Shown here one piece after another: positions 49,848 through 59,859 of a stretch of 64,000 nucleotides of DNA; positions within the stretch are counted from its first letter, which is position 1; each line of letters opens with the position of its first letter. The notes under the pieces are model-generated. The model worked only from the letters and a program-made list of their open reading frames with translations, had not been told where the DNA came from and did not search any database. Origin of the DNA: Setomelanomma holmii. Lineage: Eukaryota > Ascomycota > Dothideomycetes > Pleosporales > Phaeosphaeriaceae. A program made the translations under genes and the position numbers. Where the stretch lies: positions 124,001 to 188,000 of the forward strand of contig ML978155.1 in assembly GCA_010015745.1 (NCBI GenBank), read 5' to 3'.

Positions 49848-50313
49848 ATGTCAACAGGCGGCCTCATGGACACCGAACCGGGCGGCGAACAAACCCAATA
49901 CGAAGGCGCACACAACCTTTCCGAGCCACATAACAAGCAGGCGGGCCAGTTGGGCGGTACGCTTGAACTTCCCCTTCCCTTTCCCTGCTCCTTCCTTCGC
50001 TACCGCAGCGAAAAATTGCTTACGCAATCCATAATGTACAGACGAAGCAACAGGCACAACCACCACCCCACCCAAACCCGCAACCGACGAGCCAAACACT
50101 CAGGGCGTCAGCAAGGCGGATAAGATCCGGTACGGGCAGAGTATCCAGGAGGGAGGGATGGGTGGGAAGACGACGAGTTCGAGTGGGGAGGCGAGTGATG
50201 GTGGGTTTGGAGGCACGGCGGCGCAGGAGCAGAAAGATGCTAGTTTCTCGAAGGAGAGGAGGGAGCAGGGGTATGGGGGTGGGAAAGATCAGGATCGGAA
50301 TATCGGGGCTTAG
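49848..50313 (+). CDS. Small Gly-rich hydrophilic protein, unknown function
   Basis: A 126-residue protein recovered only by splicing exons 49848-49956 and 50042-50313 across an 85-bp intron (gtacgc donor, atgtacag acceptor). The start is MSTGGLMDTEPGGEQTQYEG. The centre carries GVSKADKIRYGQSIQEGGMG, and the C-terminal half repeats Gly-rich motifs (GGMGGKTTS, GGFGGTAAQ, GYGGGKDQD), ending RNIGA. There are no Cys or Trp residues, no signal peptide and no membrane segment. The composition (Gly, Gln, Lys, Glu, Asp, Ser) is that of disordered hydrophilins, stress-induced LEA-like fungal proteins, but I recognise no named family. A stress-protective role is inference. It lies 265 bp from the convergent MRS2 gene. 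Confidence 0.75.
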
Positions 50314-50578
50314 TATTGAGTGTGGGGATGGTGAAGGGCATAAGACATGACGAGATATCATGGATACGAACTGCATGAGCAGCCTTTAAGCGAGGTGTAT
50401 AGTTATACACTGGTATACAACAGCATTACGACATGTCTATTCCCTTCCATACAATCCATCTCTTCCGCCAAGAACGCCAGTCGCTATGCATACCAACCCA
50501 AAAAAACTCTACAAAGCATAAAAATGCAACAACAATGAGTTGGGATATCTCAGAGCAGAGAGCAACAAATACACACAT

Positions 50579-52325
50579 CTACCGACTGACCGCCTCATCA
50601 GCCCTCAATTCCGCCTTCGCCAGTCTTTTCGCCAACGCGCGTTCCCTCGCAACCACATCCGCCAAATTCTCCCCTTTCTTCGCACTCCCGGGAAACTCAT
50701 GCACTTCTCTCATCGTCTTCCCACCACCGCCACCCCAAGCACCCAAGCCCCACCCACTATGGCTCTTACTCACCATACTACCAGGCCCATGGCCATACAT
50801 GCTAACTCTTTGCACTTTCCGTAGTTTCTGTAGTCCGTATGCAGCGACCATGACGCCGAAAATGGTGCACCAGCCGCTGATGCCGTAGAACCCGAGATCA
50901 GATTCCTCGATGAAGTTTTTCAGATTCATGCCGTAGAGGGCGGCGACGAATGTGCCTGCTGTGATTGCGAGGGTGAGGATGGAGAATTTGAGATCGAGGA
51001 GCATGAGGGAATTGCGGTTTGCGTCGAGGATTGCTTTCACGCTGGTTAATAAGTCAGTATGGCGATTTGAGAATGGGTCTGTAGTGATGGGTGGGAACGC
51101 ACATTTCCTCGGTGTTGCGAATACTCGAGACCAAGTTCTCGGCCGCTTGGACGATTTCGTCGGCGACTTTGTGGTATGACTCGAGCAGCATTTCCACTTC
51201 GGTGTGGTCGTCGTCTTCGCGCGTCTTGCCCTCGGCTTTTTCGGTGAGGTACATGGCCGATAGGTCGTCGTCTGCTTCGAGCAGTTCTTCCAGCGCGTTC
51301 CTGACCAGCCTAGCCTTCTGCCCAAAGCTACCCAGCTTCTTGCTATAGATGAGCAAGTATCGTAACTTGTCCCTATCAATGTCTTCCTCAAGCTCCCTAA
51401 GCACTCGCACAACAGGTTCGCTCACGCCTTCGAATTCCTTCTCCAAGCTCAATGTGACGGATATGAGGACGGCTTCGAGCGCACGGAATTCGTACGCGAG
51501 GGTGCCGTTCGCGGGCGATTCTTTCTGTCGTAATTTGAGATCAAGATCGTACATGAAGACCGATTGTGACTTGGAGTCCGTAGTGCCATAGGCGTCGAAC
51601 ACCAGCACGCGATTGTGCTTAAGTAGAACCCGTAGGTTCAGTAAATTGATGAGAATCGCACTGGGCCGAACCAGTATATGTGGGAGCAAACTTGAATCAA
51701 TCTTTCGCAAGTCTCGTGGCAGGAGCCCATACTTTGCGATCAACTCGCTCTTCTTGAATTCCCCACTGACGAGTGTGACATTGCCGTGCTCGTCGAGCTC
51801 CGTACACCGCATCTTGAGTTCGTTTGCAGGTCGCATTATACGTCCTAGGCTGCTGCCGAAGCCTGTCGAACCTGGCGGGTCTTCTGGTGGAGGTGTTGGG
51901 GCTTGCAGTTGCGCGAGCTTGCGCCGGCGCGCGGATCTAAACATGTCCCAGACATCCTTTGAACTGCTAGTCGAGAAGCGGCAGCGAGTCGAACGTGGGT
52001 CGAGGGCTTGCGATGGCGAAAATGATGAGTGTCGAGGCGCGGTCGAGCCGTTGAGGCCTGACTTCAATGCCTTCGATCTGGAAAGACATCCTTGTGCCGT
52101 AGATGACCTTGTGAAGTCCAAATCACGACTGCGGAAATCCACCACACTCATTTCCCCTCTTGTAATTTGCGGGCTTCGCCCTCCCGCACATGTCGTTGCG
52201 TACGTGCATCGCTGCGGTCTCACCGCACCGCACTGTGTTGCTGGCGACTCGAAAGCATGTTTCACTTGAGCTCTCAGGAAGCTCAATACCGATGGCGACG
52301 GGGCTTGAAGCACAGAAAGCTTCAT
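50579..52325 (-). CDS. MRS2: Mitochondrial Mg2+ channel, Mrs2/Lpe10 (CorA) family
   Basis: An inner-mitochondrial-membrane magnesium channel of the CorA superfamily. Exons (minus strand) are 52325-51103 and 51041-50579, with a 61-bp intron; the product is 561 residues from this start. The N-terminal 150 residues are rich in Arg, Ser and Thr, fitting a presequence. The matrix domain has RDLRKIDSSLLPHILVRPSAILINL and a long helical stalk. The two C-terminal TMs flank the signature YGMN (AALYGMNLKNFIEESDLGF). A positively charged, Gly-rich tail follows. Upstream in-frame ATG at 52412 is possible (590 residues); I prefer 52325 because the first leads into a weaker presequence and sits only about 40 bp from the CRE/E-box. 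Which of the two paralogues (Mrs2 or Lpe10) it is cannot be settled here. Confidence 0.9.
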
Positions 52326-52448
52326 TGCTGGTAGTCGCAGGGTTCCGTATATGAAGTCGATCCATGCGGTCGTTGTTGATGAGATTTGTTGCTCAAGCCT
52401 CACCTGCGTCATGGCATTTGGCGAGCTTGGAAAATCGAAAGCTGCTAG

Positions 52449-52460
52449 TGACGTCACGTG
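52449..52460. promoter_or_regulatory. Overlapping CRE and E-box in a divergent promoter
   Basis: TGACGTCA (52449-52456) overlaps CACGTG (52455-52460), forming TGACGTCACGTG. It lies between the divergent MRS2 and DUF1115-like genes. ATF/CREB bZIP and bHLH or bZIP factors could compete for it; occupancy is inference. Confidence 0.55.
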
Positions 52461-52575
52461 TGTCGGCGTAACGATAGCACCTGGATCAGGATAACCTCCT
52501 ATTTACCTCCTGTCTCACATTCATATCAGCCTTATTGCGTGCCAGTCCTGGATAAGAGCCACATGATCTGATGGC

Positions 52576-52962
52576 ATGTCTGGAACCATCTACAATGCAT
52601 TAATTCGCACGCATCACATTACATCTCGCAAGAAGGTCGCGAAACTCCGTCAGGCCGCTGCAAACTACAACATATATGCGCTTCTTCATTATGGAGGCTC
52701 TCCTGGGATCATGTACTGTCAAGGTCCTGAGTCCGGGGTGAAAGGTTGGGTCTCGACGGTCCATAAGCTTCGATACAAGGACTTTCAGCTCGCCAAAAAG
52801 CCGGCTGCGAAAGAAAGAGATGATGTTGGACCACAAGAGCAAGATCTCTCCTATGGCAAAGCAGAAGAAGTTGAGAGCGTGAAGGATTTCGGTGCCAAGA
52901 TGGCCGAACTTGGTGTTCAAGTTTGGTGGAGAAGAGGTATGGGATATATTGGGGATGAGTGA
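52576..52962 (+). CDS. Small DUF1115-like (RWDD2 / Prp3 C-terminal) protein
   Basis: An intronless 128-residue protein. Its N-terminal 75 residues resemble the DUF1115 domain found at the C-terminus of RWDD2 and Prp3: THHITSRKKVAKLRQAA, then GGSPGIMYCQGPESGVKGW and VHKLRYKDFQL. The preceding RWD domain of RWDD2 is absent, so this is a stand-alone domain. The C-terminal 50 residues are charged and helical, ending WWRRGMGYIGDE. Function is unknown; RNA or protein binding would be inference from the Prp3 relationship. It is transcribed divergently from MRS2 across about 250 bp. Confidence 0.82.
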   Translation: MSGTIYNALIRTHHITSRKKVAKLRQAAANYNIYALLHYGGSPGIMYCQGPESGVKGWVSTVHKLRYKDFQLAKKPAAKERDDVGPQEQDLSYGKAEEVESVKDFGAKMAELGVQVWWRRGMGYIGDE

Positions 52963-53295
52963 ACGTTGCGGAAAACGACGAATTCAGACCTGTCTGGAAG
53001 ATCTCCCATAGTTGCTATCGTTGAACAGGGATCGAATGCCTTTGGTGCACCTTCTCCGTTTGTTGAGACCGATGACCGGCACATCGTTTGGTGAGCAGTG
53101 GGACTTTCTCAATTCAGTGGCTCTCGCTGCCGCCTTTGACCCTGAGCTCTTGCGGACAGACGACTTCGCATCGCGCTCTAGCACCCCGCAAAGAACATGA
53201 CGATCAAACAGCATCGATAACCCTTGCTTTAAAGTACCATTACACATTGCTATCGGAACACCCGGAGACCCATCATTCGCTTACGAACTCTCGCT
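52963..53295. other. Short intergenic region
   Basis: About 330 bp between two plus-strand genes, presumably a 3' UTR followed by the BTB gene promoter. Nothing else seen. Confidence 0.5.
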
Positions 53296-54447
53296 ATGGC
53301 CCACGACAGACACTCGCAGATATCGGTACCGCCAGCGTTGAACGCTCAAACAGAATGCATTACGATCACCAGTCACAAGCGCGACATTGTAAAGATCATG
53401 GTAGGATCCGAGGACTTGCCAAACGGTTTGCGCAAATTCTACGTCTCGAGACCGCATATCGAGAATCTCAGCGATCGCTGGCACGAAATCATTGAGCGCA
53501 ACACATATCGCACACGATTTAGCAGGCGAAGAGTCACCAGGATGATTCGCTTCGATGACGACGCCAACGCGATGCGCATAGTGTTATACATTGCACATGC
53601 GCAACCAACAAAAGTTCCAGAACGTCTTGGTCTGAACGAAGTCGTGCAAGTCACGAAAATAGCACAACGCTATGATCTCAACTATCTCCTGTATAGCCAC
53701 CTCGATAAATGGATGCGCCAACTTCCAATCATGGGACCGCACTTGACACCCGGTTACGAGGAACTGCTATACATATGTTGGCAGTTTGGCCTCAAGAGGG
53801 ACTTCTTCAATGTCGCTCAATGCCTGGCGAATTGTTATGCTGTCGACCACAAAGGAGAATTCGTACTGCCGAGTACAAACCACATTTTGACCACCCACGC
53901 GCCAAAGCGTGTCGTTGGTAGGTGGTCAAGCATCTGGAGTCGCTGGGGTCAAAGCTTACTGATCCATTCTCCTGCAGATGCTGTCCATTCTACTCGCCAC
54001 CAAAAAATGCTTGCAATCCTCCGATGCGCTTATAAACTCATGTACTCCATGGCAGAGCCGACCATATATACATGTCGCAAAAGATCCGCCACCTCGCCGC
54101 AGCACTACGCCTGTCAGGCTCGCTGCCTTCGGGGATTGCAGCGCTACCTCCAGAGGCATGGCTTGTACCCACTCGCTGGGATCGAGAACAGTCCAACACT
54201 GCGACAACCTGTGCGTGATATCACCCGAGTCCTTTGCGATGCACAAGCAATACAACACTCTACGATGGAGCTCGGGGACGAATTGTATGGGCTTCAGGCA
54301 TTATATGAAGAAGGGTTTGCTTCCCATATGTCGAGGTGCCCTGTGGGTCATCGTCTCAGACGTCGAGTCGCAAAAGCAATAAATGAACATGAGGATGAAG
54401 CTTGGGAGAACATCTTTGGGCTTCGGGACGGACACCACTGGCGGTAG
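53296..54447 (+). CDS. BTB/POZ-like domain protein
   Basis: A BTB/POZ-like protein of the large lineage-specific family in filamentous fungi; BTB proteins often act as Cul3 ubiquitin-ligase adaptors, but many fungal members are uncharacterised. Exons are 53296-53917 and 53978-54447. The 60-bp intron (gtaggt donor, ttactgat branch, ctgcag acceptor) is a multiple of three with no stop, so retained transcripts would still be open. The spliced product is 363 residues. The BTB core spans about residues 30-130: IVKIMVGSEDLPNGLRKFYV, LSDRWHEII, IRFDDDANAMRIVLYIAHAQ, VTKIAQRYDLNYLL. The C-terminal half is Arg-rich and of unknown fold. It lies 0.5 kb from the convergent F-box-like gene. Confidence 0.82.
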   Translation: MAHDRHSQISVPPALNAQTECITITSHKRDIVKIMVGSEDLPNGLRKFYVSRPHIENLSDRWHEIIERNTYRTRFSRRRVTRMIRFDDDANAMRIVLYIAHAQPTKVPERLGLNEVVQVTKIAQRYDLNYLLYSHLDKWMRQLPIMGPHLTPGYEELLYICWQFGLKRDFFNVAQCLANCYAVDHKGEFVLPSTNHILTTHAPKRVVGRWSSIWSRWGQSLLIHSPADAVHSTRHQKMLAILRCAYKLMYSMAEPTIYTCRKRSATSPQHYACQARCLRGLQRYLQRHGLYPLAGIENSPTLRQPVRDITRVLCDAQAIQHSTMELGDELYGLQALYEEGFASHMSRCPVGHRLRRRVAKAINEHEDEAWENIFGLRDGHHWR

Positions 54448-54977
54448 CTTATACAAGAAGAAGATCAAAATTCACCCGTTCTCTGGCATTCTTCGCGCAT
54501 ATCCCTTCCTCAACGCCGTGCAAATATGGCTACATCCTTGGTCTGCACGCGCAACTATCATTGTTGATTGTGTGGTTGATGATGGAGATCGTGCGCTTTC
54601 GTTCGTGGTCCGAGCGGAAAATGTTGGTAATGGACAAAGGAGCAATGTCGACGTACTGGTTGTAGAAGATTTACAATCTAAGCGCGAGTTCATACAGGTG
54701 TACCATCGAGATCTCTTGACGCATCATGAAGAACCCAGACTACCTCCAATACCGTCTTGTATCGAAAATAACCAAGCTAATCTCCTTGAATCCTGTCTAG
54801 GCACCTAGGGTCGTCATCTCTGCTTGCATGCTCGATACTTCCCATTCAGGCTTGACCACATTTACTGCACACGTTTCGACGTTTGACAGAGTGGTGAAAA
54901 GAGTCCGTCGTTGAGTCCCTGAATTAACAACACATCGTAAGAAATCCTTCAAAAGTATGCCAAGTTGATCAGTCCAA
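54448..54977. other. Convergent 3' intergenic region
   Basis: About 530 bp between the facing stops of the BTB and F-box-like genes. A plus-strand frame shifted relative to the BTB gene (54383-54808) stays open across most of it, but no splice or shift that would join it was found. It is otherwise presumed 3' UTRs. Confidence 0.4.
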
Positions 54978-56609
54978 TCATGACTCGGTAACCGTGATTT
55001 GAGCGTCATTTACATGAGCGCAAACAAACTGGGGAGTCGGCATATCGATTGGCTCTGGCTCAAACGTGTCGAAGTCAAAGACATCGTCGTTCGGATTCTG
55101 CAGGAAAGACTCGAAGTCAAAGGTCTCCAGAGTTGCATTATCACTTAAATTGGAGGGCTGGAAACCACACGCGTTCTTGCAAGGCTCACAACCACACCCA
55201 GTGAATGGTCCTGGGAATAGGGCGTGCTTCCAGCTGATGTTTACTGTCGAATTTCCGTCGATATGTGCGTCTCGAGCGGCCGCAATCTTCTCGAGCCAAG
55301 TCCGTCGAGCTGTCGAATCGTCTTGTTTGTAGTAGGTAATGTCTGGGTCGCTCTGCTCGATTGGTCAGCGATTTCATGCGTAAGTGCGATTGGGAGTTTG
55401 TATACCTGACTCGAGGCTTCGGTGTCTACATCGAGCTCCCAGGATACATCTAATCCCTCTCCGGTGCTGAAAGTCTCATATCGCACCGACACGTTGGCTC
55501 CGGCTCGCTTTATATGAGTATACACAGGCTTGACTGTCTCCAGCAGATTGTACTTCTGACGCTGGTCCTCGTCCTCATTGGTGTCTAGGCTGCCCCAGAT
55601 GTTATGGAAGTTGTGGAAGATGCAAATCTCCACCTTGATCTTATGCTTATCATACGGTAGCTGGTGGAGGGGAGCAAGACGTGAGCACCATAGCTCGTAC
55701 ATATAGCGTTCGCCGCGGACCCTTCTTTCGTCCAGATCTTCGAAATACGGAAGTCCTGTTGGGAGACCACTGAGATAAGACATGAAATTCTCGCAACGGA
55801 GGTAGATTCTCAAATGGCGAACGACGTCGCGGACCCGCTGACCCGCAAACACATTGACATGGAGACGTCGGCCTACTTGATCGGCATCGTGACACCCGCG
55901 GAAATAAATTGGGGTATTCTTGATGTAGAAGTATCTGATCTCGCGACTAATCGTCGCGCCCATGATATTAGGATCGAAAACGTATTTGTCAGAAAAAGGA
56001 CTGTGCCTACGAGACCTCCTTCGGCACATCCGAGGATCTGGTGGAGGAGGTGGAGGCATGTACAGAGGTGGAGGTGGTGGCATCGGCTCGCTCGCGGGAA
56101 GGAGCTTTGGTTCGTTAGGGTCAGTGAGATACCAGTAGACCATTTCACGAAGCTCGAGAGGGAGCATAGTTTCGAGTGTATCCAGAAGCGGTTTGAGCAG
56201 CCTTGCGGAACATTTGCCGATTTCCAAGGTCATGTGGCTACAAACAATCAGTGCTATGACCATATCAAATTGTACTGAATATTCACTCACAGTTCTAGTG
56301 AACCAATTGTTCGCTGCTGACTCGAAAGTTGAGCTTCGATGATCTCTCTTCTTCTTGTTGCTACTCGAAGAGCTTCCGCATCATCAGTGGCCCTGCTTGT
56401 GTGAGTAGGCTGAATATGATTCGAGATATACGCACAATCTTCGAGCTAAGCTCAGCTTCCTCGACTGACTTGATACTGATTAGAGTAAGTCGATGATGGC
56501 TCTTATTCAGAGCTCACATTGCGGTTTGAGCGTGTAGCCTTGCGATTTCAGCGCTCTCAGGCAGCAACGCATTCTTGCTCTTCCGAAGTTGAGGTTCATC
56601 CATTGTCAT
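54978..56609 (-). CDS. F-box-like / 2EXR-type protein with N-terminal coiled coil
   Basis: Exons proposed (minus strand): 56609-56518, 56459-56436, 56392-56291, 56237-55406 and 55352-54978; about 474 residues. The N-terminal 75 residues read as a charged coiled coil (ATDDAEALRVATRRREIIEA). Then comes the F-box-like signature MLPLELREMVYWYL, a Pro-rich loop with two poly-Pro runs, and the typical fungal follow-up region (FDPNIMGATISREIRYFYI, RDVVRHLRIYLRC). The C-terminus has a Cys cluster (GCGCEPCKNACG) and an acidic tail. The last two exons are secure. The first three rest on frame-keeping and splice signals; the 24-nt exon and its acceptors could shift by a few bases. Such proteins may be SCF substrate receptors; the targets are unknown. 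Confidence 0.75.
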
Positions 56610-57458
56610 GCGCGAAGCAAATGAGTAGGCTTGATTTCGAAGAGTGACTCTGTGCAGAACGTTGGAGCTGTTGAGATTGACCAGGCTGTGTTATCATACG
56701 CAGGGAAGTCTGGAGGACGTGGTTGCCTTGACGCTAGCGCTAGGTATGACCATGAAGGCGGGGTCATACCACGAGGCTGGAATATGGTGGCATGCAGCTG
56801 TCTCTGCTAGAACGTCTCGAAGATCCTCGGGTCTACTTTTCATATCTGAATTTTGGCACATACAGCCAACGTTGTCAACCTGATCGCCTGGAACGAGGTG
56901 ACTCGCACGTGATGCACTTTGACTATACATGCGGAGAGGCTAGCTATTGAAAAGGATCTGCCTATGGAGATGGAATATACCCTAGAGAGAAGGGAGAATC
57001 AGAAGTCTACGTCATGCTTGACAAGGTTTACATGAAGTCAATTCATATATCCTGTGCTTAGACACTACTACGTCGACTATTGCATCATAGACTACTTCAT
57101 ATACCACGTTTTTGTCAGAAGAACACGGAACCTTTCCCATCAAATTCGACATAATCTAAATATGGTACAAAAATTACGGTGGATAGTAATCTTTGCTCAA
57201 TCCAGCGCCACTGAGACTTGACGATACAGTTTGAGATACCGACCTACAGTCAGCTACTGCTGCAATATCAAGTAAAGTTCGATTTCAGCGATACTCAGCA
57301 ATTCCAGCTCTAGTCGCAGCTTCAATTCTCTCACTTGCGTGTTTGTCTTACCAACCAAGCTTTCTTTTACCTCATCTGAGCCGCGTGTCCTGCAAGACCA
57401 CCTCCTCAACGCTAGCCAATTCTCCATAGCTATGTAGTCCTGAAGCTCGCCGTTCAAG
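56610..57458. other. Divergent intergenic region
   Basis: About 850 bp between the F-box-like gene (minus) and the second BTB gene (plus). It is somewhat AT-richer around 57040-57200. No coding frame supported; it presumably holds both promoters. Confidence 0.5.
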
Positions 57459-58729
57459 ATGGCCATGGAAGACACAACACCGATGGGCTCTGCCAGTCAG
57501 CAGAACGATGCAGCCACACCGACCAAATCCCACACAACGCGCGCGAACGCCGCCTCTATTTTTGGAAGCGGACTATCACCAGTAGCTGTACCTCCTGCAT
57601 CGACAAATCTGAAACGCAAAGCAAATGACCCCGAACTGCAGGTCATCGATATTGATGCAACACCTGATCTCACTCTCATCGTCGGTACGCCGAGCCATCC
57701 CATGGGTCAGAAAGCTTTCCGGGTCTGCAAAGGTTCATTCAGGAATGCGAGCATCGTCTGGACCAAGATGATGCGCAGCAATTTGGCCGAAAGCAAGCAA
57801 ATCGAGATCAGTTTTCCCGACGACTCTTGCCAAGCATTCTTGATCGTATTACGCATCGCGCACTTCCAGGTGGACAAGATACCGGACAAGCTGTCGCGCG
57901 AGGAGCTTGTCGATCTAGCGTTGCTTGCGGACAAATACCAGCTCGAGACCGTGGTCCGCCTCGGTATGGACTTCAAACAATGGCTGAAGCCTCACCATGC
58001 GCCCAACACTCCGTGGCCTGCGAACACCTGGACTCATCTCCAGGAATTTGCCCTGATTACAGCTACTCTCAACTTCCAGGCTGATTTCGAGTTTCTTGTC
58101 AACACTCTGGCCATGACTGTCGAGGTCGACGAGTCCGGCGCGTATCACTACAACGATGAGAAACAGAGCAAGGTCCTGTTACGAGCAGATCTACCGCTCC
58201 GTATCTTTCGTAAGTCCTGATCTAATAGTCCAGCCTGGATGTATCCACGGATTGAGCTGACGCTTCATGTGAAGTGCAGATCGAACGTGTTCGCAATGAA
58301 GTTCTTTCGGCTTGGGTTGCCTCTTGTACTGTTGGACTGAGCGACACGATCAAAGGCGAGATGGCACCTTGCAAGGACGTACTCTGCAAAGCCAGCAAGA
58401 TTGGTGTCTTGCTTCTAAGTCTTGAAGCCGCGGGATTCTACCCAAGTCCTCCAGACACGAAGGGGATGCACCGAAGTGTGCTCGCATATTGGAAGGATAT
58501 CAAGGGTGTTGGCGCCTCTCACAAGAGCTACTCTCCGTGCAGGCGAGTAAGAGAATACGTCAGCCGCGGCTACACCAGTCACGAATCATCGTGCAGCTTC
58601 GAGCTGTGCTTTGGTGACTTCGGTGTTATCAACGATGTGAAGGCAATCCTTCAGCGATATGCGCACGGGGACGTCTGGAAGCAGTGGCAAGCCGTCAGTG
58701 TACCCCAATATGTCAAATCCCACAGCTGA
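57459..58729 (+). CDS. BTB/POZ domain protein
   Basis: A second BTB protein, 401 residues. Exons are 57459-58209 and 58275-58729, with a 65-bp intron (gtaagt donor; the acceptor gtgaag before TG-CAG-ATC-GAA is the only one that keeps frame, giving RIFLQIERVRNEVL). The N-terminal 65 residues are Ser/Thr/Ala-rich. The BTB core runs from about residue 70: DLTLIVGTPSHPMGQKAF, WTKMMRSNLAESKQIEISF, VLRIAHFQVDKIPDKLSREE, LLADKYQLETVV. The C-terminal part contains several Cys. Its layout (beta-rich BTB then DKY/QRYDL helix) matches the gene at 53296, suggesting an ancient local duplication or family clustering. It lacks a BACK or Kelch domain. Confidence 0.87.
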
Positions 58730-59023
58730 ACACAAGCGGAACATGATCGCGTGAATCCTCTTTCGGCTTAGATCCATGGCATCTTGGATTACTCGATTAC
58801 TGGTCCGCGAGACTCGGCTGAGGATCGAAGTCTGCGTGGCCATGATTGGGCCAGCCACAGAGTCTAGGTGCGGTTTGATCTGTAGAGGTTGCAACAGAAT
58901 TGAGCGCCAAGGCTAGGCGAAGGCGGGCATCTCAGGGATGTGGCTGTAAGTTGAGCCTCCGACAAGAGCATCGCGGGTTGGGTTGGTCCTTTGCATCGTC
59001 CTTTTCGCAAGCGGCTCTGTTCA

Positions 59024-59664
59024 TCATTCTTCCATCTTCTCACCATCTCCAAACATTTCTCCGACCAATCGCACAAATGCAGCCATACCATCTTTCTCTT
59101 TGTCCTCGCTCCTGCCGTCTCTTAGATTCTTCAGCATCCGCAGTCCATCTGCATCGCCCTTCTTCTGCGTCCATCTACCTTCCCTGTCATCGAAGCCACC
59201 TCGACCTCTGCCTCTTCCTCGACTCCCGCGCCCTCGAAAGCCACCTCTGCTAAATCTTTGTCGCCTCGACTCGTCCTCTGGGTCTGGCTCGATGGTCGCG
59301 GCATACACGCGCTGTAGTGCTGGGAACAAGGTCGGGTAAGTTTTGAGGAGATCTTGAAACTTTGGACTTGTCGCAAGGGCGGAAAATTCGATTCTCTTCT
59401 TCAGGTACCGAGGAATGGGCGCGGGTGGAGGTGGCTGGGGAAGTGCGATAGGCTCAATGGTAGTGGGAGTCGCGGCTGCGGGTTCTGGATGTGTGACTTT
59501 GTGGATCTTGAAGCACTGCAGGGAGCAACTGATAGTATAAGCAGCTGCCATCTAACATGGTGCATAAAGGTACTCTGGTGCAAGACTTACTAAGGTAGTG
59601 CGCAAGTTGGGCACTTGTACTTCTTTGGTCCTGTATTACACACACCACAAAGCGCATCTGCCAT
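59024..59664 (-). CDS. HIT zinc-finger protein (ZNHIT3/Hit1-like) with RGG box
   Basis: A 192-residue protein with an N-terminal zf-HIT domain. Exons (minus strand) are 59664-59591 and 59528-59024, with a 62-bp intron splitting the finger. Splicing gives CGVCNTGPKKYKCPTCALPYC followed by CSLQCFKIHK, carrying the Cys/His zinc ligands. Yeast Hit1 and human ZNHIT3 help assemble box C/D snoRNPs. The middle (FQDLLKTYPTLFPALQRVYAAT) fits that family, and an Arg/Gly-rich run (FRGRGSRGRGRGRGGF) suggests RNA binding or methylation. The tail is charged. It is transcribed divergently from COX11 across 195 bp. Confidence 0.9.
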
Positions 59665-59859
59665 GATGACAGCCCGACTCCTCGTGCAGATTCGAGGATT
59701 ATATGAGTTGGTGGGAATGTTGAAGATGACGTCCAGGTGCTTCGATCGAAGAAATATGGTGTCCAAGCTTCAGGGTCCATCCCAAAACGGCAAATTCCCG
59801 CGGCGAACTTCTCGTGAACTCATCACTCCACCCCCCCTCACACCTTTCGCAGCACAATA
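59665..59859. promoter_or_regulatory. Bidirectional promoter HIT-finger / COX11
   Basis: Only 195 bp separate the two ATGs, so promoter and both leaders must share this stretch. It has a C-run next to the COX11 start (ccacccccc) and no TATA box, as usual for housekeeping pairs. Confidence 0.6.

Noticed and set aside
54383..54808. Shifted plus-strand frame continuing past the BTB stop
   Set aside because: The translation looks somewhat protein-like, but no splice site or plausible shift links it to the BTB gene, whose own stop is well placed.
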